31,149 bases of DNA from Isotricha intestinalis (taxonomy: Eukaryota; Ciliophora; Litostomatea; Vestibuliferida; Isotrichidae), in the NCBI GenBank assembly GCA_023807065.1, contig JAJJLU010003789.1, forward strand, positions 1-31,149. The letters run 5' to 3'. Shown piece after piece: positions 8,957 to 18,307 of this stretch. Made by a program: the position numbers and the translations under genes. How positions within the stretch are numbered: the stretch's first letter is position 1; each line of letters starts with the position of its first letter. The notes beneath the pieces are model-generated. The model saw only the letters and a program-made list of their open reading frames with translations, ran no database searches and had not been told where the DNA came from.

Positions 8957-10268
8957 TAAGAAAATTACTTTATTTTTTTTTTTGTTTGTTAAATTTAAAA
9001 GAATTTCTATAAAGTTTAAAATTGTAATATTAAAAAAATTTTTCTTTATTGATATTTTATAAATATATTTTTTCAAATTTAAAGGATTATAATTACAATG
9101 AAAATCTTCAATATTAATTTTTTATACTTTAATTAAATATTTTTGTTCCCAATATAAATTACATAAAATATTTTAATTATTTTTAATTTATTTATTTACA
9201 AAATTTGATTATCTGTGACATTGATTTTTTTCTTTTTAGAAATTATTTTTTTTTTGGATTATGTTGATTCAATTTCCGTTAGTAAAAATATCTTTGGAAA
9301 TTGGAAAACTTAATTTAAATCTCTAAATAATAGTTTTCGGTTTTTCTTATTTTTAAATTTTCTGAATTCTATTTATATTTTCGTTAAGATATTATTTATA
9401 AATTAAACATTCAAATGACTGATTTACTCTCTTTATTATTTTATCTCTTTAAAAATAATATATTCAAATTCCAAAAACAATATGAAATTTATATTTTAAG
9501 ATTAAAAAATAAATTAAGGTTAATTTAGGATTTTCTTTAAATTAAACATATTAATCTAAATATAAAATTTTTATATTTTTTTTATTCAATAAAATTAAAA
9601 ATATAAAATAATTAAGTTTAATGAATAATTATAAGCTAAAAAATTTTTCGATTCAAATTTTTTTTGTTTTTTTTCCTGCTTGTGATTAAGAGAAAATGTT
9701 CTTTTCAATTAATCAATTAATTGTCAATATATTTTATATTTATATCATATTATCATATATACATTTTTCATAATATATTACATTTTCATATTAGGATTTT
9801 TTATTATCATTAAATTTATTTCCTATAAATTCCATAAATTTTAATGAATTAATTTATTTAAAATTTATTTTTTCTTTTGTTTTTTCAAAAAATAAGTTTT
9901 TGATAAATTCCTCACAAAAAATGACGTAAAATATTGTAGAAGTTCTTTTTTTTCAAATTTTCTAATAATTGTTGGAATTCAATTCGATATATTAATACTT
10001 TCTAAATATCTATATTTGAAATAAATATATTATATTCTAATGAATTTCAATTATAAAATAAATTAAATATATAAAAATTTTTTAAATTCATATTCTTAAA
10101 AATTTCAAAAACTAATACTCATTTAGAAAAAAATTATGTTAAATTATATATTAATTAGTTTCATTTCAGTTATTTTTGAATTTTATTCTATTTTTCTATT
10201 TTTATTTATTTAGATTCAAATATTAAATAGATTTAAATTTAATTTATAAATATTAATAAATTATTTAA
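8957..10268. other. Divergent intergenic region between channel and CAP genes
   Basis: A 1.3 kb AT-rich spacer between two divergent start codons (channel minus, CAP plus). It should contain both promoters and leaders, but I recognise no conserved motif. The first 120 bases are the TTG-started extension of the channel frame (hydrophobic and low-complexity, probably leader). A 31-codon minus-strand frame at 9922-10014 has no ATG and is probably chance. Confidence 0.5.
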
Positions 10269-11009
10269 ATGGGAATTTGTTGTAATAATTCAGATTTAAA
10301 CAAAAAAAAGTTAAATCAAAATTCTTTTCATATTGAATTCACCGATAACAATAATAATGAAAGTTATTTAGAAGATCATTTTTATAATAAAAATAATTAT
10401 TTTTTTAATGAATCTCTATTTACTTATACAGGAAGAGAATCATTAACAGAAGTAGAAAAAGAATTATTATCAATATCATTGATATTTGAAATTAATAAAG
10501 TTCGAAGTAATCCAAAACAATATATAAATCAAATTGAAAAATATAGAAATAAAATAGTTACAAATCAAAAAAATAATTCTATCGTTAAAGTTTCTCATTC
10601 TAATGCAATTGTGTTAAAAAATGGAAAAGAATCTTTTGAAAATTGTATAAATTTTTTGAATAATTGTAAACCAGTGAATTTATTAAAAAATGAACCATTG
10701 TTACAAATACCTTTTCCTGAAAAAGATATAAATCAAAGTTCAGATACTGAATATATTAAATTAATTTTAAGGAAAAAAATAAATGAATTAAAAGAAATAA
10801 ATGATAATATTCAATTGAAAAAATTTCATTATGATATTAATGGTGAATGTGCTGAAGCTTCTTGTGTAATGCAATTAGTTGATGATAGTCAAAATGATTT
10901 GATTAGAAGAAAAAATATTTTAAGTGATGATGTAAATGCTATAAATGTTAATTGTACTTTACTTTCTAAAGGAATTATAATATTTTATATTGCATTTGGT
11001 TCCCAATGA
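10269..11009 (+). CDS. CAP/SCP-domain protein with MGICC lipidation-type N-terminus (paralogue of 29344-30063)
   Basis: A 246-residue protein with a divergent CAP (SCP/PR-1-like) domain. After a polar N-terminal 60 residues comes the typical opening EINKVRSNPKQY (74-85) found in protist and bacterial CAP proteins. Near the C-terminus, CVMQLVDDSQND followed by LIRRKNILSDDVNAINVNC (199-229) matches the family's VMQLIVDDG..RGHRKNILNPDF..VGVAC block. The conserved His of RGHR is replaced (LIRR), and I see no clear active-site His/Glu set, so it may be a pseudo-CAP binding protein. There is no signal peptide. Gly2 with Cys4-Cys5 instead fits N-myristoylation plus palmitoylation, recalling myristoylated GAPR-1/GLIPR2. 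A membrane-attached, cytosol-facing location is inferred. It shares architecture with the paralogue 19 kb away, including the (V/L)L(K/E)NG stretch (115-119) and the xFLNxxxPV motif. Start ATG in an A/T-rich context; stop TGA. Confidence 0.75.
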   Translation: MGICCNNSDLNKKKLNQNSFHIEFTDNNNNESYLEDHFYNKNNYFFNESLFTYTGRESLTEVEKELLSISLIFEINKVRSNPKQYINQIEKYRNKIVTNQKNNSIVKVSHSNAIVLKNGKESFENCINFLNNCKPVNLLKNEPLLQIPFPEKDINQSSDTEYIKLILRKKINELKEINDNIQLKKFHYDINGECAEASCVMQLVDDSQNDLIRRKNILSDDVNAINVNCTLLSKGIIIFYIAFGSQ

Positions 11010-11489
11010 TTTTTTTTATATATAATTTATATAATTTTATTATATTTTAATAATAAATTAGTCTATATATTAAATATTTATTATTTGAAGTCCTAAATTT
11101 CATTTTTTTTGGAATTTAAAGATTTTTTTTTCATTATATAACCTTGACTTTGATTGTATTTTTCTATAGATTTTATCTTTTTTTTAATTAACCATATATT
11201 GCCTGAACAATTATATTATCTTTGCATCTACAATAAAATTATATGTTTATAATAAACCAAATAATAATAACCATGATCCATACCAATAAGGTTTAGTTAA
11301 TTCAATTTTTCCAAGAAGACCTATACCTAAAGATATATCATTAGTTAACATTGTTAAAGTACATATTGTTCCATTTAATCCTTTTTTAGAAGAATTAATA
11401 TATGATATTACTATAGAAAATCAATTTGTTTGAATGAGAAAAATTTTTTTATATTTTTGTTTTACATCATTTAAATTAATTTTATTTTA
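11010..11489. other. Convergent intergenic region containing a possible gene relic
   Basis: This lies between the stop codons of the CAP gene and the coiled-coil gene. The first 170 bases are plain AT-rich sequence. The segment 11188-11433 is more complex and is listed separately as a possible relic. Confidence 0.5.
11188..11433 (+). pseudogene. Possible gene relic or orphan exon
   Basis: A frame with no ATG reads 33 codons, meets TAA at 11287-11289, then continues in the same frame for 47 codons to a TGA at 11431-11433. The second piece (GLVNSIFPRRPIPKDISLVN, then IVKVHIVPFNPFLEELIYD) is rich in Pro, Val, Arg and Leu. It looks much more protein-like than the surrounding Phe/Ile/Asn/Lys noise, and its DNA is less AT-rich. 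The first piece ends PNNNNHDPYQ. I cannot name a family. It could be a decayed duplicate, a terminal exon of an unannotated gene, or chance. The in-frame TAA argues against a simple intact gene under the standard code, and I found no GT..AG intron of the local 26-29-base type that removes it. Confidence 0.35.
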
Positions 11490-12092
11490 TTATTTTATAT
11501 TATTATGTTGTTTTACTAAATTATTAATTTTATTATTTTTTTCTTTTTGGAATTTTTCTTCTATTTTATAATTGTTTTGGATTTGATTTAATTGTTCGAT
11601 TCTTTTTTGTTCTTTTTCTCTTTGTTCTTTTAAATTATTTTTGGCTTCTTCAAATTCTTGTATTAATTGATTATTTTTATTTTGATATTTTGTAAATAAT
11701 TCTCTTTTTATTTTATCTTTCATTTGAATTAAATCATTTTTATATTTTTCCTCAATTTCCTTTACTCTTTGATTTATTATTTCTGCTTTTTGAATATTAC
11801 ATTCTTCTTTTAAATTTAAATAAACATTATTTTCATATTCTTCTAATTTCTTTTTAGTTGCATATTCAATTTTCTTTTTTCTGATTTCAATTTCTCTTTT
11901 TTTCTTATTTATCAATTCCTCTTTTATTTTATCGTATACTTCACTTTTAATTTTTTCATATACTTTTTTATATTCTTCATTATAAATTTCTTTTTTACAA
12001 TTTTTTCTTATTTTTTCTTTTAAACGTTCTTCAAGAAATTTTTCCTTTTCTTCATTTTGATTTATTTTCCCTTCTGACATAATTTGTTCCAT
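11490..12092 (-). CDS. Coiled-coil protein, function unknown
   Basis: A 200-residue protein made almost entirely of Glu/Lys/Gln/Asn with regularly spaced Leu/Ile/Tyr, so nearly the whole length is predicted coiled coil or charged helix. Examples are KKVYEKIKSEVYDKIKEELI (45-64) and FEEAKNNLKEQREKEQKRIE. ATG at 12090-12092, with a second in-frame ATG (MSEG) four codons later; stop TAA. There is no signal peptide or membrane segment. Small coiled-coil proteins like this occur among basal-body and axonemal components, but nothing here identifies one. The gene lies 206 bases downstream of the branching enzyme gene on the same strand. Likely real because the heptad-like pattern holds over 200 codons without a break. 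Confidence 0.7.
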   Translation of the reverse strand: MEQIMSEGKINQNEEKEKFLEERLKEKIRKNCKKEIYNEEYKKVYEKIKSEVYDKIKEELINKKKREIEIRKKKIEYATKKKLEEYENNVYLNLKEECNIQKAEIINQRVKEIEEKYKNDLIQMKDKIKRELFTKYQNKNNQLIQEFEEAKNNLKEQREKEQKRIEQLNQIQNNYKIEEKFQKEKNNKINNLVKQHNNIK

Positions 12093-12298
12093 TATTTAAG
12101 AATATTTAAATTAAAATAAGAAAAAACAATAAAAAAATTTATCAAAAAAGAAATAAACATTTCTTTTAAATTCTTAAATAAGAGAAATTAAATTAAACTA
12201 ATAACAAAATTCTAAAAATAATAATTAATCAAAACAAAAGAAATCAAATCTCATATATTTCCCTTAAAAAATAAAAAATTCTTAAATAAATATTTCCT

Positions 12299-14353
12299 TT
12301 AATCAATAATATTAATTTTTCCTAATCTCCCAACATCATATCTTCCAATATTTTCTTCAGCACATAAAATAATACAAGTTCTTGAAGGAAGATACATTTG
12401 AATATAATTACTTCTATTCATCCAAGGTTCTCTTACACTAGGGAAAGAATTTTTATGTCCATAATCTAATCTGTCTTTACCGAAAAATCTACCTTCATCA
12501 GTATCAAGAACAATTTTATGTGGAGTTGACCAACCTGTTCCAACACGATAATTTTCAAAACTTTTAGAAGGATGAAAATTAAAAACAAATAATAAATCAC
12601 CTTTTTGAAAAATAAGTAATTTATCTTTTTCATCTTGTGATATAATAACTAATCTCCCATCATTTAAAACATTAAAAACATCATCAAGACAAATCATAGC
12701 AAGATCCCAATTATATAAAAATTTATATCTTAAAAAGTGATTATCACATAAATCCCATCTTCTCCTACATCTAAAATAAGAAAAGTCATTTCCTGGTCTT
12801 GGGAAATCAACCCATTCAGGATGTCCAAATTCATTTCCCATAAAATTTAAATATGCTTCTCCTCCTAAAGCGAAAGTAACCATTCTAATCATTTTATGTA
12901 ATGCTATTCCTCTATCAATAATAACCGATCTTTTACCTGAACATGACATATTCCAATAAATTTCTTTATCCATTAACCACATTGATATTGTTTTATCACC
13001 AACAATACTTTGATCATGACTTTCACAATATCCTATATGCTTTTCACCAGGACGACGGAATGTACATGAAAAAACAATAGAACCCATTTCCCATTGTTCA
13101 TCTTTTAAATTTTTTAATAAATGAATCCATTTATCACATATTGACATATTTAATCTATAATCAAATCCAAAACCTCTTTCATGAATAGGTAAACATAGAA
13201 AAGGCATTCCACTTACATCTTCTGCTACTGTTATAGCACCTGGATAAATTTTATGAATAAGGTAATTTGCTAACATTGTATATACTGCACCATCTTCATC
13301 AGAATTTTCTCCAAAATATTCATGATATGCTCCTGAGAATCTATAATTAATTCCATGATTTTTATATAATATAGATGTTATACCATCAAAACGAAAACCA
13401 TCAAAATGAAATTCATTTAACCAAAAAGCACAATTACTTAATAAGAAACGTAATGTTTCATAAGAGGAATAATTAAATAAACGTGAATTCCATTGTGAAT
13501 GATATCCACGACTTCCACCATGGAAATATAAGTGATCTGTTCCATCCCAATAATTAATTCCATCAGCAACATTTGAACTAGCATGAGAATGAACAATATC
13601 AATTAAAACAAATAAACCTTCTTGATGCGCTTTATCAATTAAATATTTCAAATCTTCTGGAGTACCACTTCTAGAACTAACAGCAAAGAAATTAGTAACA
13701 TGATAACCAAAAGAAGCATAATCAGCATGTTCCATAATAGCCATTAATTGAATGGCAGTATATCCACTTCTTTTAATTCTAGGAATAATATTATCTGCAA
13801 ATTCTTTATAAGTACTAACTCTTTCTTCTTGACTACTCATTCCAACATGACATTCATAAATTCTAAGAGAGTGTGGTCTAGACATATGACCATTAAAACT
13901 CCAATTATATTGGTAAGGAGGATTCCAGAAAACTGCATCAAATAGGAAAGATTGTTTATTTTGAATTAAAAATCTACTCCAAATTGGATTTCTATCAGCT
14001 CTTGAATTATCATTTAAAACAACTGAACATTTTATTTTTGAATTATGTGGAATTGCAGGTTGACCATTATTATTTGGAATTGTTAATGTCCAACAACCAA
14101 ATTGATCTCTTTGTGCCCAATATTGATCTCTGTTCCATCCATTGAAATCACCACATAATGCTATTCCCTTCGCATTTGGTGCATATTCTCTATATACTAT
14201 GTCATTATTTGATTGAAGGTGAATACCATATTTTTGGTAACTATTTGCAAAATTTTCTATTGAACCTTCATTTCTTTCTATTTCTTCTAATTGACGTTTG
14301 AAGTGCTCTAGACGAGAATTTATTTGATAATTATAGTTATTTATATCTTCCAT
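12299..14353 (-). CDS. GBE1: 1,4-alpha-glucan (glycogen) branching enzyme
   Basis: A complete 684-residue GH13 branching enzyme, close to the roughly 700 residues of eukaryotic GBE1. It cuts alpha-1,4-glucan chains and re-joins them by alpha-1,6 links, making glycogen or amylopectin-like storage polysaccharide in the cytosol. A CBM48 module lies at about 50-145 (EYAPNAKGIALCGDFNGWN). The GH13 barrel follows, with RIYECHVGMSSQE, LMAIMEHADYASFGY and DIVHSHAS. The nucleophile is D323 (DGFRFDG), the acid/base E378 (VAEDVSG) and the third Asp D447 (ESHDQS). Their spacings of 55 and 69 residues equal those of human GBE1 (D357, E412, D481). The C-terminal beta domain (LLFVFNFHPSKSF, about 587-600) is intact. 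The eukaryotic-type sequence argues against recent bacterial transfer. ATG at 14351-14353; stop TAA. It is head to head with the EF-hand gene across 190 bases. Confidence 0.97.
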   Translation of the reverse strand: MEDINNYNYQINSRLEHFKRQLEEIERNEGSIENFANSYQKYGIHLQSNNDIVYREYAPNAKGIALCGDFNGWNRDQYWAQRDQFGCWTLTIPNNNGQPAIPHNSKIKCSVVLNDNSRADRNPIWSRFLIQNKQSFLFDAVFWNPPYQYNWSFNGHMSRPHSLRIYECHVGMSSQEERVSTYKEFADNIIPRIKRSGYTAIQLMAIMEHADYASFGYHVTNFFAVSSRSGTPEDLKYLIDKAHQEGLFVLIDIVHSHASSNVADGINYWDGTDHLYFHGGSRGYHSQWNSRLFNYSSYETLRFLLSNCAFWLNEFHFDGFRFDGITSILYKNHGINYRFSGAYHEYFGENSDEDGAVYTMLANYLIHKIYPGAITVAEDVSGMPFLCLPIHERGFGFDYRLNMSICDKWIHLLKNLKDEQWEMGSIVFSCTFRRPGEKHIGYCESHDQSIVGDKTISMWLMDKEIYWNMSCSGKRSVIIDRGIALHKMIRMVTFALGGEAYLNFMGNEFGHPEWVDFPRPGNDFSYFRCRRRWDLCDNHFLRYKFLYNWDLAMICLDDVFNVLNDGRLVIISQDEKDKLLIFQKGDLLFVFNFHPSKSFENYRVGTGWSTPHKIVLDTDEGRFFGKDRLDYGHKNSFPSVREPWMNRSNYIQMYLPSRTCIILCAEENIGRYDVGRLGKINIID

Positions 14354-14543
14354 TTTTTAATATTTTATAAATGGATTTTTATTTAAAAATTCAAAATATA
14401 AAATAATATAAACTTCATTAGTAATTAATATACAAACACTAAAATGACTAAAAAAAATCAAAGAATAAAAAATAAAATAAATAAAACAATAAAATAAATT
14501 AAAATAAATATCCATTGGAATCAAAATAAAAAATATAAAAAAA
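14354..14543. promoter_or_regulatory. Short shared upstream region (branching enzyme / EF-hand genes)
   Basis: Only 190 bases separate two divergent ATGs, so both promoters and both 5' leaders must fit here or overlap. The sequence is A-rich toward the plus-strand gene (ending tataaaaaaaATG) and T-rich toward the other. I recognise no conserved core promoter element. Confidence 0.5.
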
Positions 14544-15020
14544 ATGAGTAGAAAAGTAGCAGCAAAAACAACAGTGACAAAAAAGGAAACAACATCTCCA
14601 CCTCCAACAGAGAATGAATCATTATTATTATTTGCTAATGGAAGGGAGGTTCTTCCAGGAGATCTTTTAACAGCTTTGGAAAAATTAGGATATGATCAAG
14701 CAAATCCAAAATTATATCATTTAGTGAATGATTTAGAAAAAGATGTAACTGGAAAAATGAGTGTAGTAAATGTTGCTCGTGTTTTAAAAACAAAACCATC
14801 AGAAGATGAATTAAGACAAGTTCATCGTGCTTTTACTTTAGATGATCATAATGAAATTGGAGTTGATGATCTTATTAGAGTTGCTAATATTGTTGATGAA
14901 GATCCTAATCAACCTTTCGAAGAATGGGTTAATAAATTAAGTGCTAATAAAAAAGGATTTACTTATGATGAAATGGCAAAAATTATCACCACTGAAGAAG
15001 TCGAAGAAGAAGAGGAATAA
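14544..15020 (+). CDS. Divergent centrin-like EF-hand protein
   Basis: A 158-residue protein of the calmodulin/centrin superfamily. After a basic Lys/Thr/Pro tail (1-24), ALEKLGYDQANPKLYHLVND (44-63) matches the centrin stretch ALGFEPKKEEIKKMISE, and KDVTGKMSV follows it like centrin KEGTGKMNF. FTLDDHNEIGVDDLIRVANI (97-116) corresponds to [21 protein letters not shown]. The Ca2+ loops are degenerate: the third has Thr at position 1 and Asp at position 12, and the fourth keeps Glu143 but lacks the acidic residues at positions 1, 3 and 5. It probably binds calcium weakly or not at all. The protein ends in an acidic EEVEEEEE tail. Codon use is less AT-biased than in the neighbours, as expected of a well-expressed protein. 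A structural role in basal body or cortical cytoskeleton is inferred from the centrin resemblance. A-rich leader directly before the ATG; stop TAA. Confidence 0.75.
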   Translation: MSRKVAAKTTVTKKETTSPPPTENESLLLFANGREVLPGDLLTALEKLGYDQANPKLYHLVNDLEKDVTGKMSVVNVARVLKTKPSEDELRQVHRAFTLDDHNEIGVDDLIRVANIVDEDPNQPFEEWVNKLSANKKGFTYDEMAKIITTEEVEEEEE

Positions 15021-16124
15021 ATTTGAAAAAATAATTAAATCAATTATTTAATTATTTTTTAATGTTTTTATTTAAGAATTTTTAACAAATTTTTTTCTTT
15101 TTTTTTTATTTTTTTTTATTGAGAAATAATATAGAAATTTAAATATTATTTCATATAAAATAAAATATGAGATTACATTAATATTAAATATTATAAAATG
15201 ACTTTGAATTCATCATAAATTAAATATAGAACTAAATTAAATACTTTGATAACTAAATTAAAGTAAGTTAATTTTATAATATATATTTCTCTCAATAACA
15301 AACATACTCATTGAAATACTTTTTTTTTTATTTGTTCAATTTAAATAATATCAAAATACAATCATTAATTTAATTTTTTTATTCTTTATTTATTATAACT
15401 AATTACTCCTTGAGATGCTATAGATCTATATATATTTCCTAACTTACAAATAAATATTTTAATTATTATATTCTTTTTTTAAATAGATTACCTTAATTTT
15501 TTATTTTAAGAAATAATGACTTTTTTGAAAACACCATCAATTTACTTTTTTAATTTTTTGAAAAATAATCATTAATTTATTTCTTTCTAAATATGGATAA
15601 ATAGTAAAATTATAATATCATATAAGAATTATGAAAAAGAAATTAAAAAATAATACTTTTATGACTTTTAAAGTCATTTATATCTTAAAATCTTAAAAAA
15701 TGAATCCTCCATTATATCTAAAATCAAATAATTGAAATTTTAATGTCTCTAAAAATCAAAAAAACATAATGTTAAAGAAATAAATTAAAAAAATATTGAA
15801 AACAAATATGAAATAAAAAAATATTTTTTATTTTATTTTTAATATTTTATATGTGATTCCATAATTAGTATAAAATAAAAGAAAAATATATATAAAAAAA
15901 AATCTCAACTTCACTTAATTAAAATAAAAATTCAAAACAAAAATAATTGAATTTTTTAGAAAGAGATGTTAAAATAAATTAGGTGATAAATTTTTTTTGA
16001 AAAAAATGGAATTTTTTAAATAATAAAATGCTCTTAAAAATCTTGTTCAGTATTAATTATATTTTTTAAAAATTTATAAAAGCGTAATGTAAAAAACTTT
16101 TTAAAAAAAAAGAAAGTAAAGAAA
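15021..16124. other. Long intergenic region, no gene seen
   Basis: About 1.1 kb of AT-rich sequence upstream of the MADS-box gene. It has several short in-frame ATGs, none opening more than a few dozen codons. I saw no tRNA-like or repeat structure. The MADS-box promoter is expected in the right part. Confidence 0.5.
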
Positions 16125-16991
16125 ATGGGAAAGAGAAAAATAGAAATATCTAAAATTAAAAATAAGTTAACAAGTCAAATAACTTATTATAAAAGGAAAA
16201 AAGGTTTAATAAAAAAAGCAATGGAATTATCTTTATTATGTGAAGTAGATTTTTTTCTAGTAATAGTGGATCATAAAGGCAGATTAAGTGTTACATGTTC
16301 AAAAACAGAAATTCAAGAATTTATTAGGAAAAATATTTTAAATATGAATAATAGAATTATAAAAGAATCTTTAACTTTAAATGATTATAATAAAATCTTT
16401 TATCCTGAAAAAAAAATTAAAACTTATTTGAATAATATTGATATTGAAGAAGAGATAAAGAAATTAAATAATAAAATAAAAGACACGAACGATCACCTTT
16501 TAGAAAACAATAATATTTTTAACAATAATAGATTTTATTGTTTAAAATTATCAGAAAATTCAGAATTAAATGATTCTTTTTCAAAAAATAATAATTCTAT
16601 TATTTTTAAAGAAAATAATAAAGAAGAAAAACAAAATGAAAAAGATATTTATCCTTTATTAAAAAAAAATGAAATATCAATTTTTATTGAAAAACAAAAA
16701 GATATAAATACAAACAAAATAATGAATAAAACAAATTCTAATTCTTTTTCAATGAATTCACCACATCAATTTTATAATACCAATCATCCTTTTATTTCAA
16801 ATATTGATAGAAATAATTTAATTGAAATGTATAATCAAAATAAAAATTATCAAAATCAACAAAATAATATTTATAATATGATGAATATGATTTTAGGCAA
16901 TCAAAATTATATGAATCAAAATAAAGAATTTAAACAAAATGAGAAGTTCTGTGTAAATCCTGTTTTGAATGGTTTAGATTTTTTTTATTGA
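16125..16991 (+). CDS. MADS-box transcription factor, MEF2-like
   Basis: A 288-residue protein with an N-terminal MADS domain at residues 1-60. MGKRKIEISKIKNKLTSQIT and YYKRKKGLIKKAMELSLLCE match the MEF2/type II pattern MGR(K)KI.I..I....RQVTF.KRK.GL.KKA.ELS.LC. The hydrophobic strand FFLVIVDHKGRL (43-54) follows, as in MEF2 (IALIIFNSSNKL). The start at residue 1 is typical of MEF2. Usual Asn-Arg before Gln-Val is Thr-Ser here, and two Tyr replace the usual Thr-Phe-x-Lys approach, so DNA contacts may differ. No MEF2 or K-box domain is clear after residue 75. The rest is Asn/Lys-rich, with NQNKNYQNQQNNIYNMMNMI near the end resembling a low-complexity activation region. It should dimerise and bind CArG-like AT-rich DNA in the nucleus. 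ATG follows a gaaagtaaagaaa leader; stop TGA. Confidence 0.88.
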   Translation: MGKRKIEISKIKNKLTSQITYYKRKKGLIKKAMELSLLCEVDFFLVIVDHKGRLSVTCSKTEIQEFIRKNILNMNNRIIKESLTLNDYNKIFYPEKKIKTYLNNIDIEEEIKKLNNKIKDTNDHLLENNNIFNNNRFYCLKLSENSELNDSFSKNNNSIIFKENNKEEKQNEKDIYPLLKKNEISIFIEKQKDINTNKIMNKTNSNSFSMNSPHQFYNTNHPFISNIDRNNLIEMYNQNKNYQNQQNNIYNMMNMILGNQNYMNQNKEFKQNEKFCVNPVLNGLDFFY

Positions 16992-17354
16992 AAATTATAT
17001 TGAAATTTATAATTTTAAATGTAATGATTCTAATCAATTTATTGGATAAATACAAAATGAATTTAAGAGAATTAACTATGAAATTTAAAAAAAGATTTAT
17101 TCAATAATATATAATAATAATAATAATATAGTTATTTTATTATAAAAGAATTATAAAACTATTTTTTAAAAAAAAATTTAACAAATATTTAAAGAATTTT
17201 TGATTAAATAATAAAAAGTTATTTGTTTAAGTTTTTACTTTAAAATAGTTTACATATTTTAAAAATTATTAATAACTTTTATATTATTATAAATTCAATA
17301 TGAAATTAATTTTATATTTTATTCTTTAATTTTGAAATTTTTTCAATTTCAAAA
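16992..17354. other. Intergenic spacer with a short ATA repeat
   Basis: A 363-base AT-rich spacer between two plus-strand genes. A short (ATA)n microsatellite lies at about 17111-17127. No reading frame or RNA gene is visible. Confidence 0.5.
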
Positions 17355-18140
17355 ATGAAGATAAAAAAAATTTCTTTGATAAATACATTTAGTTCTGTGA
17401 ATAATGAATTAAAACAAATTATTAATCATCATAAAAATCCTTCTTATTATAAGGTTGAAGCAATTAAAAATAATAATAATATAAATAAACTGATTCAAGA
17501 AAGTAACAGTTTTTTATCTTCAGATCACACAAATTCAGGAATTACATTAGATCAAACGAAAATTAATTATGTAAAACCTAATTTGAAAAAGCAAAACTTT
17601 AATTTTTTAAACTCAAAAGAACATCGAAATTTTATGAAAATTTTTAATTATAATATAACAAGATCAATAAGTAAAAATAAAAACGATAAAAAAACAACAT
17701 TACAAAAAGATTCTTTAAAACATTCTGTGGAAATAAAAAAGAGAGTATGTAAAAGAAGTTACATTAAAACAGATAATGTAAAAAATATACATTTAGTAAA
17801 AGAAAATAAAATAAATTATAAATCTCCAATAAAAGTTTTAAATAATTGTAAATCTACTAATATTATAAATAATAAAACTTCAGAAAAAAATTTAAGTCAT
17901 AACTCATCTTTAATATCAGATACATCGATTTTTAACAGTAAACCTTCAATTTCAATAACTTCTACAATCTCTTTTTCAAAAAAAGAAAGTTTAAATAATA
18001 GTAAAATTGAAAATAAAAAAGATGATATCCAAATGACTTATTCTGAAGACGAAAATACAACAAGAAATATAAAAAAAGAAGGAAATAATGCTTTTCAAAA
18101 TTTTTATGAAAGAATAAATAAAAAATTATTTGGATGTTAA
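17355..18140 (+). CDS. Hypothetical Ser/Asn/Lys-rich basic protein
   Basis: A 261-residue hydrophilic protein that I do not recognise, ATG after an aaaa leader, stop TAA. It is rich in Ser, Asn, Lys and Ile, probably mostly disordered, with no membrane segment or signal peptide. More complex islands are LINTFSSVNNELKQIINHHK (8-27) and a basic piece EIKKRVCKRSYIKT. Repeated Ser-rich stretches (LSHNSSLISDTSIFNSKPSI, about residue 180) could be phosphorylation regions. The C-terminus, NAFQNFYERINKKLFGC, ends in Cys-stop without a CaaX pattern. Its 3' end faces the zinc-ribbon kinase across 167 bases. The unbroken frame supports a gene; the function is unknown. Confidence 0.65.
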   Translation: MKIKKISLINTFSSVNNELKQIINHHKNPSYYKVEAIKNNNNINKLIQESNSFLSSDHTNSGITLDQTKINYVKPNLKKQNFNFLNSKEHRNFMKIFNYNITRSISKNKNDKKTTLQKDSLKHSVEIKKRVCKRSYIKTDNVKNIHLVKENKINYKSPIKVLNNCKSTNIINNKTSEKNLSHNSSLISDTSIFNSKPSISITSTISFSKKESLNNSKIENKKDDIQMTYSEDENTTRNIKKEGNNAFQNFYERINKKLFGC

Positions 18141-18307
18141 TATATATAATAATAAATATATATTTTTGATAAAAAATGAATGTAAATCATTGTTTTTAAA
18201 AAACTTAACCCAATTTCATTTCAAAAAATATAATTAAGTTTTTAACTAAACAAAAAGAAAAAAGATAAAAAAATTACCAAAAAAAATAAAAAAGAAAAAA
18301 ATATATT

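Noticed and set aside
8957..9076. 40-residue N-terminal extension of the K+ channel
   Set aside because: It begins at TTG, not ATG, and reads as low-complexity Ile/Asn/Lys/Phe. The ATG at 8954-8956 is the natural start.
9922..10014. 31-codon minus-strand frame with EFQQLLENLKKKNFYNILRH
   Set aside because: No ATG, isolated, and not joinable to neighbours by short introns. It also shows that peptide-like frames of this size arise by chance here, so similar fragments elsewhere deserve caution.
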